64,000 nucleotides of DNA, from NCBI RefSeq assembly GCF_021155775.2, contig NC_060235.2, positions 33,210,607 through 33,274,606 on the forward strand, written 5' to 3'. Position numbers and translations under genes: made by a program. The number at the start of each line of letters is the position of its first letter. The first letter of the stretch is position 1. The notes beneath the pieces are model-generated. The model worked only from the letters and a program-made list of their open reading frames with translations. It was not told where the DNA came from and ran no database searches. Positions 37,843 to 48,124 of this stretch are shown one piece after another. This stretch comes from Neodiprion pinetum (Eukaryota > Arthropoda > Insecta > Hymenoptera > Diprionidae).

Positions 37843-40828
37843 TCAAACAATCATGCGGCACATACGGAGTACGAAAGTCAGCAGGGAAAACCATGCCGAA
37901 CGAGCCAGTGAACTGCGAGATAATAAAATTCGCATAACTACCAACAACGTTCCAAATTGTACCGCTCTGTGCAACCAGTATAATCTGCAAAAAAAAATAA
38001 CGGGTCTTTGTAATTGTCATGAACAAAAAGCACTTATCGAAGATTAAGCATATTCTTGAAGTTCCTGTACATTGCAATTACTTTCCAAGTGTTTCAGAAC
38101 GTTTGAACTTGAACAATCAAGAATGCGATACTAGCGTAATGATATTCGAAAGAGTCCGGAAAAAGTCTCGGTCCAAAGTAAGCTCAATACGAGCCTCTTA
38201 ACGGGGATTTAACTTACTTTGTAATATACGAACGAGCAGCGGGCAAAGTTTCTGGACTCTCTTTTAGAATGAAATGTCGAATCCCCAATATGTACTGTTC
38301 AAGGTAAGCTGGCCAATCGATTTGGCTAACGTCAAACATGAACGTTTGCTTATCTTCAGGACTAAGCTGTTGTCCTAATCTCCTGACATTGTCATCCCTA
38401 AAATTCCATTGCTGAGTGGTAAAGTACTCCAAGCACTGAGCAGCCTTGCCCAATTTGGCTTGAACTCGGACCATTATGGGCCTGGAACCTCTGAGCCGTG
38501 CCAGAAAATCCAAAATATGAGCAGGCAATGTATGCTGCAAGGTATTGCACACAGAGTTGATAACAACGGAACTTCGGCAACAGCCATCTGGATACCAAAC
38601 AGCATCGTTAACAGGGTGTAATCTGCTGTACTTAAACGACAAGTCAACAAACTCTTTCCACGTTATAGGGTTTTGTTGTCCTGTACAGCAATTATACACT
38701 GTGATACTATCGGAACGATGTGTTGCAGTCTTCCAAGCGGCACAGATCATCAGATTTATTACTATGTCGACGGGTACCAAATCTGCGACTTTGTTTCCAT
38801 GGCAGAGCATAGTTCTATTGATAGAAAAGGACGGTTTCATATTAGGATCTTGACAAAGTTCCTTAATCCTACGTAGCTACCAAAAATGAACACTTGTAAC
38901 GTATTCAATAATTTCGAAGTATCAGCATTTCATTAATATTCAACATGTTAAAAACTTAAATAATACAAATACACGAGGTATAACTACGAGCGGAAATTGG
39001 AAATAAATAAAAAAAAAAAAAGCATTATGAGTAATTTCAATTGGTAATCTGGAGTCTGATTTTTATGAAAAATTAGATTCCTTAAATCATCATTACCTGA
39101 AGAAACCTTTTCCTGCTGCAGCAATAATTCCAGTTGGGCCGTTCCAATTGTCAACCCATCCTGCAACCGGCTCTCTAAACGAGGACAAAACGATCGAAGG
39201 TCTGACAATGGCGACTGGCAAAGAACCGCTTTCCCGAAGCAACATTCTTTCTGCTAAAGCTTTGGTGAACGTGTAAGTATTTGGACGTCCGGCTATAAGT
39301 CGAGGTGTTAACTCTTCCACCAACTTATCATCCATCCACTCTGTGCAGGCTATCACTTGTTCTGGTTCCTGCGGCGTCGCGTAAATCTCCTCCCCGACAT
39401 CCTTGCGATCGCAGTTGCAGTATGCTGTTGATACGTGAATGACTGCCTATACACGGAAATGAAATACACGTGAATTGCTGTAAAGGTAAGAGTTTACAAA
39501 TTGACATTCTTGTCTTCAAGTACAATTAAACTTTTCCTTCTAAGAATAAAATTGCCCATTGAATTATTTGGTTCAATGAATCAGGTTATTTTTGCATGTT
39601 ACAAATGATCCATATAATATGGATTAAGGATAAAATGTGCTTCATTTACAAGTATTGATTTTTGTCAACTCGCTGTGTTTATACGGAAATTGCGAAACTT
39701 TCGTACATTACAAAAATTTGTAGGTGGCGAAAGGCAATTAGCATTAGCATAGTAATGTGATGTGCAAATTATCGCATTTTCATAATACTTGTTTATACCT
39801 GCTGGCAACAGATGTGAAAATTAAACTTCAATAGACCCTGTCCTTTGATATTCAGCTACAATTGAAAAGTTTTTGACCTGACTCAAGTCAATTTTCATTT
39901 GAATAATAAATTTGATGCTAATGCGAGGTTGTTTTGTCAATACAAATTTATATGCTCAATCAAGGGAAAGCTGACTGCCAGCATAAATTATCACGTTCAT
40001 ACAACGCTACCTTAAGACTATGTTAATTTGGTATTAAAGACACGGGTTGTCTGTGCGCCAACTCAGGTTCAGCAGCAGCGAGGGGTGGAAAGTAAAGTTC
40101 ATTGAAACAGGGTGAAAGCTAGTTTTTACCGAAATTACAATCAAACTTTTAAACTGAATCCATTGAAAATCGAGAACACTTTCTATAAATATAATTACCT
40201 CGAGGTTTTGCATGCGGTGACAAAGTTGTATAAGACGTTTAGTTCCGAGCATGTTGATGGTTACAGACAGCTTGAGAGCCTCGTCGAATTTAACTGTCGC
40301 AGCTGAGTGAAAAACCACAGATACAAAGCGAATCAGAGTTGCCTGATCGCTCTCCGAGATGCCGAGTTCTGGTTCCGTTACATCTCCAGCCACTGGTATA
40401 ATTTTAAATAATTCGTGTGGACAGTCTCGTCGAAGTTTTTCAAACAACTGCAAAAATACAGACAAAATATTATATTACAAAAAAAGAGTGAAAGAGAGAT
40501 ATCAAAAAAGACATTCGGTTCCTGCCATACTTTGCTCGCGTCTTCTTCGTCGCTGACTTTTATCGACAGAATCAATGCTTGCAGGATAAAGTTTTCATTG
40601 TGTTTTGAAACTTACCGGACCGTTAAGAAGTTCCTGCAGCCTTTGCTGAACGTCTTGTCCTTTCTTGGGCCTCATAAGCAAATAAATATTTTTGATACCG
40701 GAACAGGAGCGGAGGAGTTTTTCTACTAATACTTTTCCCATAAAGCCAGTACCCCCTGTAATAAATATCGATCTGTCCCGGTAGAAATCCTTTACGGAAG
40801 TATATTCGCCACCTGCCATTGTGGCCAT
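37843..40828 (-). CDS. Fatty acyl-CoA reductase (FAR-C), divergent
   Basis: Five minus exons, 40828-40616, 40447-40199, 39446-39097, 38814-38218 and 37984-37843, join in frame to 516 residues. Features are the Rossmann TGGTGFMG (24-31), VFHSAATVKFDE, STAYCNC, catalytic YTFTK (212-216), AIVRPSIV, PVAGWVDNWNGP, VADLVPVDI, and the C-terminal block CLEYFTTQQWNF. The last exon supplies KLYWLHRAVQFGTLL and a hydrophobic tail. That exon is preceded by a strong TTTTTTTTTGCAG acceptor and is needed to finish the FAR fold. Introns fall after codons 71 and 154 (phase 0) and in codons 271 and 470 (phase 2). None coincides with FAR-A/B. An alternative acceptor at 38868 would add 18 in-frame residues. It is a membrane-bound acyl-CoA to alcohol reductase, probably of another subfamily than FAR-A/B. 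Transcription is opposite to FAR-A/B, so the cluster is convergent. Confidence 0.92.
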
Positions 40829-40887
40829 TTCCCTGATTGACTAGATTACACGAGGTAAGAAAGCGATACTTGTAGATGGAAGATGCC

Positions 40888-40903
40888 TATCTTATCAGAT
40901 AGT
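40888..40903. promoter_or_regulatory. Paired GATA-factor sites upstream of FAR-C
   Basis: CTATCTTATCAGATAG is nearly palindromic and holds GATA-type cores in both orientations. It lies about 60 bases upstream of the FAR-C ATG. GATA factors drive gut and fat-body genes in insects. The site is suggestive only. Confidence 0.3.
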
Positions 40904-41873
40904 GCGTTCGATTGAAGACTCAAATGCGAAGACAGTTACTACACGACGTTGAAATATTAACTTTGGTATTACTCTTCCTGGTGCTCGGTGTTCCTGTTGA
41001 AACTTGCCTCATTTCGCGTTAGTGAAGATTTGTCTCCTAAAACAGAAATCAAAGAAATTTATAAGCACATAAAATGAAACAGATAAATATTGGTAGTTAT
41101 TTGAATTCGAATGCAAATGCAAGAAAAAAAATTCTATTACCACATTAAAGGCATGAAGTTGTTGTTTTGATCTAAAAATATATTCTGTTCGTAACAGCTC
41201 TGAAATTATTTGTATAGTCAATAGTGTAGAGTGTTTAGCCAACGGTCAGAACGACATGGAAATAGAAAAAAAAAAAGAAGAAAAAAACCCAAAGTCAACA
41301 ATGGATCCTATTTTCCGGTATATCTACTAATAAGCCATAAGTGAATTCAGCGAATCTTTCGGTCCTTACTCCCATTTTTGTAACGGGTATTCCGTATTGA
41401 TCCTCAGTTCGCTAACGGAATGCTAATCTAGACAGACTCGTTCTTATTCGTCGTTCCTATGTACGATTACAATTTAGAAAAATAAATATACAGGTGACGA
41501 TCTAAATCTAAATTCCAGCTATATGATTGCTGGCGAATAGTAGTGAAAATTATGAGAGCAAATAAATTGTCGAAATCCTCACTTTATAGCTTTGATAGCG
41601 TATCTTCGAATAACGATAAACAGTAAAATTAATAGTGCGAAACTGGCAGTCGTTACTGTTGACGATTGTTAATAAAAGTAGAAGAATCGTTATCACAGCC
41701 ATCCGCGATTAAGAATGAATGGGTCCCACCGTCTAAAACAAAAGTTACATTCGCGTTCACTATCATTGGCGCAAATAACATCGCTGGATATTTTTTAAAC
41801 GGTTTTACAGTTTTTTCTCATTTGCTACCTTTTAATTTACAATCAGACGATGGGCCCTATTCATCCTTACTAG
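40904..41873. other. FAR-C 5' flank and spacer
   Basis: No gene recognised. The 104-residue frame at 41666-41980 runs into the inverted-repeat element and is not credible. Confidence 0.4.
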
Positions 41874-42068
41874 CTATAAGTCAGTCCTTACCGATTGCGT
41901 TAGATATTTTCTATTTTGACTATTACCAAAGTCTATGCATGGGTTTGCAAAGAAGGATACAACAGGCGCATCCTACATGAACAAAAATAGATTAAATAAA
42001 TTTTGGTTCTGATAATAACAGACAAAATAGAAAACATTTAACGGAGTCGGTAAGGACTGACTATAGCA
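41874..42068. mobile_element. Short inverted-repeat element (MITE-like)
   Basis: The left arm (41874-41928) reads CTATAAGTCAGTCCTTACCG, then GCGTTAGATATTTTCTATTT. The right arm (42068-42011, reverse complement) reads CTATAGTCAGTCCTTACCGA, then TCCGTTAAATGTTTTCTATT. The arms are about 55 bp and nearly 85 percent alike, with a loop near 80 bp. A related end is seen at 6009-6037. No transposase is present. Confidence 0.7.
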
Positions 42069-43294
42069 TCCCCTTAAGATCACGAGAGTCGCACAATCAG
42101 TTAGACGTGTATGTTTATCTGTGTATGTTTAGATACGTCAAATCTGGTAAGCATCCGCAGATCGGATGGAAACTGGTGTAAATCGTCCCTCGAAATGAAT
42201 GTCCCGTGTGAATGAATCAAGCGGATTACGGTAGACGCGTTACACCCGCCGAATGACTTACGAAAATAAACAATTCGCGGACGAAAAACCGCGTTCGAAA
42301 CGAGAATGATTACAGAATGTTGGAACTGATTAGGTGAACCAATCAAGTACCAACTGCGATTTCTTATCACGAGTATAAAGCACTTGTGCTTGGTCGATTT
42401 TCCGTTTCTACTTTCTTACTCTTTCGTTATTTGAGAAAAAAAAAAGAAAAAAAAAACTTATTCTCTCTTTCCGTTTTCGCAAATTGTTGACTAAGAACGT
42501 ATGTGCGTTGTCATGAACCTACCTACTTTCCCCTGGCTCTCTTTATAAATTATATGTGTGTATATATATATATTCTGCACGCGGATAGGCACGTTACGCG
42601 TGACGCGAATCCACGCCGCGTGCGTTTCAATTCTGAAACTAGCTGTATGTACGTACGGACGATGCATTCTAAATACGTCCTCATCTTATTATACGTAAAT
42701 ACACCGTCTGTGAATACACAATGCATGTGACATATCAATAGCGCAACTTCCGCTGTCTTCAACGCCGTGACATAAATAAATAACCTCGTCGGTGATAAAA
42801 TAAAAATATATGCTTCTTTTTCAAAATATCAAGATTATAAATATATTAAAAAATTAACTGCATAGCGGTGATTTCGGCTTTACCGTCTAGTTATATTCCT
42901 TGCTTCACCGAACGACAATTCTTCAACGCGCTCTATGTACTTAAAAATAAGCTGCCTGCGATAATTATACAAAATCGTTTCGACGTGACGAGTAGTTAAA
43001 TTTTCTCTCGTTAAGAGAAAGTATATAATATGACTACATAAAAAAAAACAAAAAATTAAAATCGCCTTATTTGAAATATAAATTTCGTTACAAAGCGTCG
43101 TCGGCAAGCATATATTTAAAAATATTCCCAAAGATGAGAAAGTAAGGCGTCTCTCAAGGCAAGTGCAAGTATAACACAGCCATGTCACATCGTAATACAG
43201 GTATATCTATGTACTGTACGTTGTGCACATAATATGCAAGTAGGTATAACGGAAACACCCAAAACATAGAATAAAAAAAATGAGCCCTCCCCGG

Positions 43295-43325
<31 letters not shown>

Positions 43326-46300
43326 GCCCGCGCGCACACGAATACGTATCACCATATAAGTATATGTATACGTGCAGAAGGGTAGTGGAGAGCAAAAAAG
43401 AGAGAGAAATAGTTAGGAAGCGAAAGAAAGAGAGATAGAGAGAGACACGAGGCACGCGAAGTACAATAGCGAAGAAGAATCGATATCTCAATTGAGAGAT
43501 GCTGTAGCTGTTTGCAAGGCGGACTTTGCAGCAGCAGAGACTACGCGTATAGGTGTGAGCAAGATTCGGCGCGGCTCGTAGAACTAACGATTGCATCCAA
43601 AGAGGAAGGGTAAAATCGGTAAACAGGGTAGAGCGGAGCAACAAAAAAAAAGGACAAAGAAAAAAAAAAAGAACGCTATCGAAGAACCTTGAAAAGTGTA
43701 AAAAAAAAAAACAAAGAAAAAATAATTTGAAAAAAAAAAAAAACGAAGTCAACCAAAAATCAAAAATTAAACGTTCTAGTTTTTTTTTCTCTCACGCACG
43801 CATACACGCGGAACCGGCGGACTTGTACGCGTGTACACAGATGGCCAGGGTCAATGTAGCTCCTCCAATTCGAATGGAGATCATCGAATGAGGGGGGAAG
43901 GTGGGAGGGACCAACGGACAATGAGATTCTAGGTCACCGTCGCGGAGGCATCGAAGCAGGAGGATCGACACCGTTCCTCCGGGAGAACCCGTTATGTGAG
44001 CAGCGGTGACTCCGTTGCGGCTTAAACCGCAAGCGGAAAGGGGCGGATAGAGGGGATTCACCAGTGAATAGAACCGTGAACGTCGAGTGGACGGCGCATC
44101 GCGTCGCGACGCGTTGCATCCTCCGCGGGCGTTTGACGCAGGCTTTTCCGCATCCAGATTATCTGTTATAATACAAGCGTATGCATGCACGTACGTATAA
44201 TCGTTTTCCTGCCACGCGATTGAACGCCGTGCGCGTCTAATATATGCATATTTACAATGTACATGTGCATCGTATTTCAAAATATGTGCAGAAGCCATCC
44301 CTCCGGTGGGTATTTCAAATTATACATACCTACGCATTCTCGACTGTGAAGCCAATTCCGAAACTGTTGTTTTATGTCGTTGACTTTTTTTTTCCTCACG
44401 GCATTTTTCGCTGTGCGTGTATGTACGATACGCATTGTGTATGTATCTCGCTAATTCTCGCATTTAAACGGTCACGGCCACGCGTCACCTCGTCACGCTT
44501 ACATGTATCTGTAGACATATACATATGCCTACAAATACCGTGGACGTGTACGAATTACAGTTGTTTGTTTGTTTGTTTTTTTTACCCTCGCGGATGCACT
44601 GTACACTATTTGGGTGTTTTACATATAGAACCGTTATAAACGATTCAAACAATCCGGTGTTTGAATGAAAATATTTTACAAACCGGACATTGTTGTAAGC
44701 CGAGAGAGAAAGCAAAAATATTTGGGTCGTATTTTTCGCAGAAAACAAGAAAGAGAAAGAAAAAAAAAGAAACGGCGAAAAAGATTTACTTGAATTACAT
44801 TTAAATTGGAAAATCAGAGTGAAATTCGATTCCTTGTAACATCCGCAATTGTAATTTTTTTGTATTACGTAAATGAAAAAATACAGACTGAATCTTAGGC
44901 GTCCGATGTACCGGAAACGGATGATTATCGTTACTGTGACGGTTGCTCACGATTATTTGATCTTCTCTTCTTTCTCTTCTATTCTAGTACACGCTTCTCT
45001 TATATCCTGACTACTTACGCCTGTACATACTATTATGCCTATAATAGGTGTATGTATACGGAGCGCGAGAGTTACGAAAGTTGTTGGTTTTGTTGTCTTG
45101 TCTTTTCCTTATTTTGTTTTTATTTTTTATTTTTATTTCGTTGTCTTTTCACTTGTAGCCTCAAACCGGTTCCTCGCGCTGTCAGTAGCTGTATCAAGCT
45201 GACTAAAATCACGGACACGTACTATTCGGTTTGGGAAGAGATAACTAAGGAAAGGGGTCACTGAGGAGAACTTTTTGAACTTTATACGGGTGGTCCTTGA
45301 TACGGTCATTATCGAAATTTCTTACTTTCGTGTGCTGGAATATCTTGAAATATGTATGACAGTCTTAAGTTCTGCCCAAAAGCCTCCAAATTTTCCCATT
45401 TTAATGACATTCAAGATTTTTGGCACTTTACGGTTAATTTTTCTCCCCATGTGTCGCGTCAAGTAATCTGAAAGTTGACAAAATTTCTTACCTGTAACAG
45501 TACGTAAGGTAGATTTGCTTGAAAACGTTGAAGATTTTAAGGGATTGAAATTAACCGCGAAGTGCTAAAAGTCCTGTTTTATTCAAATGGGAAAATTTTG
45601 ACGGAATTCTTAAAAAATTTTTACGAGATATTTTACACCATGGGAGCAACAAAATTTGAGAATGATCGTATTTAGAAGGTTAGTTCGCCAAAAGGTCCCC
45701 GTACGTTGAGTAATTATCAAATCACTATACTCGTAAACTATGAAGATTTATTAAAAAAGAAAAACCTATTCAGCTCCTCTTTGTTACAATTTTAGCGTTT
45801 GCCCTTTAAGAAAGATCTTCGTGTCCCAGAATCTGGTAGTAAAATTCCTAAAAGCTATCAATTTTCAACGACGGCATGAATGGAGTTTCATTTAAAACCT
45901 TACGCTCTAGCACCCACCACCCTCTACTTACAGGTACATAAGCATATTATTATACCAACATAGACGGTGCACCGCACCGCCGGTTCGTTCACGTCGAAAT
46001 ACCGGCGTCGCGACGCGGCGGGGTAAGGAATGGTAAGAAAAGGTAAAGAAAGGTAAGGAGTGGAATGGAAATGAATTAAGGATAGGGAACCCTGAGTTAA
46101 AATGCTGGGATGCATACACGACGCGTAGTTGGCTGAGCGATCGACGAGTTCACCTGGAAGATGTTCTCACAGTTTCTTCTTCTTGTTACTTGTCTTTTTT
46201 TTTTCTTTATCTTCATTTTTTTTGTTTTCCTTTTTTCACACAGAACGGACGCGTCATTCCGAAGATATTTCGGTCTTACTATATTCCTTACTCATCTTTT

Positions 46301-46480
46301 TAACCGCGATGTTTCATAGGCACTTTTACCCGAACGTATCCGGCCACGTCAGTGCGTAATATAGGTCAAGAGGATTTTCTTCCGTGTTATCTACGTTACA
46401 GGTGGCATCGTATCGTGATCTCTGTAGCCTAGGAATGCGGTGTGATAATCATATTCTCCACGAGGTGTAACTCATACATA
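42069..46480. other. Spacer with low-complexity tracts
   Basis: No gene recognised. It holds a TA run near 42557, a (CA)n at 43295-43321, A-rich blocks at 43640-43745, and (GGTAAGRA)-like repeats at 46020-46062. A GC-rich part at 43860-44130 is open on minus for 168 codons but shows no domain. The longest minus frame (43207-43752) is low-complexity Phe/Ser translated from the A-rich tract. Confidence 0.45.
43295..43321. repeat. (CA)n microsatellite
   Basis: About 13 CA dinucleotides, followed by CGCACGCCCG. Confidence 0.95.
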
Positions 46481-46950
46481 ATGGGGCGTTCCACGTCAAA
46501 TTAACATCCCATGTACATCGTCCTCTTTGATTTTAACCATTTTTTAGTACGATGTTCATACCGACTCAAAAAGGTCGCGGAATTTTTATCATATATTTTT
46601 TTTTGGTACCGGTGAAATTTGAAAAAAATCGAAGAAACAACTCAGATTAGAAAAACTGAAAACTCGCAAAAAAAAAAAAAAAAAAGTAAATATTGAGATG
46701 GCGTTATCGTGTGCTGCTCAAAAATCACACTTTGAATCATAGAATCAGGGTGAATTTTTTAAGATTCAACGAACGGGCGTTTTTGTAATTGGTTTGGCAA
46801 TTTTGTACAAATTTCACCAACGGCTGACGAAAATCTGAAAAAAATCCCTAGACCCTTTTGGGTTGGTAAGAACGTCTTATTAAAAAATGATCAAAATCGA
46901 AGGGGGTGACGGGGGTAAATGGGCTGCTAATTTTACGTGGAATGCCCCAT
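46481..46950. mobile_element. 470-bp inverted-repeat element (MITE)
   Basis: The ends are ATGGGGCGTTCCACGTCAAA and, reverse-complemented, ATGGGGCATTCCACGTAAAA. About 20 of 22 positions match. Both ends are flanked by ATA (46478-46480 and 46951-46953), a possible 3-bp target duplication. GGGGCRTTCCACGT ends are common among insect non-autonomous DNA transposons. The interior is AT-rich with no transposase. Confidence 0.85.
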
Positions 46951-47502
46951 ATACATACTGCAATACGTAGGCAACGCACGGTCTGTCTGTATTTTAATGG
47001 AATATAAAGATATCTGATAGGAATGGGTCGTATTCGGATTCTCGACTTCGTACACATTATACTTTCGTATATAAGTCTACGCGTTACATAAATGACGTAT
47101 TACGTGTATGCACGTTTGATTAGATTAAGCTTTGAGCTGGCAAAGAGGGATAAGATTCTGAGATTACGAATTAAATTACGTTAAATCGAGCTGCAGGCTA
47201 GGCATACATAGAATACACAAGTTATATTTGATTATAACAGTACTGAACTATAAATTGTAAGCGTTAAATGCCGCCTGTCCGACGTTTTTTTTTCTTTCTC
47301 TTTTTTTTTTTTTCTCTCTTCAACACCTATCAAATCGTTCGTCACATCGTAATATCGTGTATTTATGCATAATCATGGCAGACGTGTGTTCCTTATCGTA
47401 ATACCCAATTCACGGAGGTTGTATGCGTTAAGAATATTTGTATGATAAATGATTGATCGTTATAAGACACGATTATGTATATCTATAAGCTGGTAAATTT
47501 TA

Positions 47503-48124
47503 GGCGGGATTGAAATTCCAAATTGGAAAAGCTCCGAAAGCGCCAAATTCCGTTTTTTTTTTTGGTGGCAAAACTTAAAGTAAAGAAACCCGACGCACAA
47601 AATTCCAAAGGGCATAACTCCGACAAGTGAAAGTTCCGAAAGTGCGAAAATGAGAAAATTTCAAGATCTAAAACATCGAAATTCCGAATGAAAGAAGATT
47701 TTTAGTTCTGAGAATTTCTGACTCGGTGAAATTTCACCGTTTTTATCTTTCTTTGGTTTGGATTTTTGGTATTTTTACGTTTGGAATGCCGGTCACTCTA
47801 ACTTTCGGTTTTACTGACTTTTTACGCCCGCTCGTTGACTAAACTACGCTGTGCGAGTATATTTTAACTTTCGGAATTTTACTCTGTTGACACTTTATTG
47901 TTCGGAATTTCGCTCTATCGGAGCTTTAGTTTACGGAACATTGCCCGATCGTAACTTGAATGTTTTTAATCTTGCATTGCGGAAATTTGAGTCCTCGGCT
48001 TCCCGACCATTCGAAACTTTGTTGTTTCGTAAAAGTTAATATCTTTCCTTCAAGTTTCGACATTAAATAATTCGGAATTAGGCGCTTTCGGGACTTTTCA
48101 AATTCGGAACTTCCACCCCACCCC
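47503..48124. mobile_element. Fold-back element built of CCGAAAGT-type repeats
   Basis: The left end (AAATTCCAAATTGGAAAAGC, then TCCGAAAGCGCCAAATTCCG) mirrors the right end (reverse complement AAGTTCCGAATTTGAAAAGT, then CCCGAAAGCGCCTAATTCCG). Between them the left half is dotted with TTCCGAAA/ACTCCGAC phrases and the right half with their complements (TTCGGAATTT, CTTTCGG). The whole 620 bp could fold on itself. No coding capacity. Confidence 0.7.

Noticed and set aside
37811..38077. 88-codon minus frame
   Set aside because: Shadow of the true last FAR-C exon, which uses another frame after the acceptor at 37985.
43207..43752. 181-codon minus frame
   Set aside because: Phe/Ser/Leu-rich translation of A-rich tracts and the (CA)n microsatellite.
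43792..44298. 168-codon minus frame in GC-rich stretch
   Set aside because: No recognisable domain or splice context; GC-rich DNA stays open by chance.
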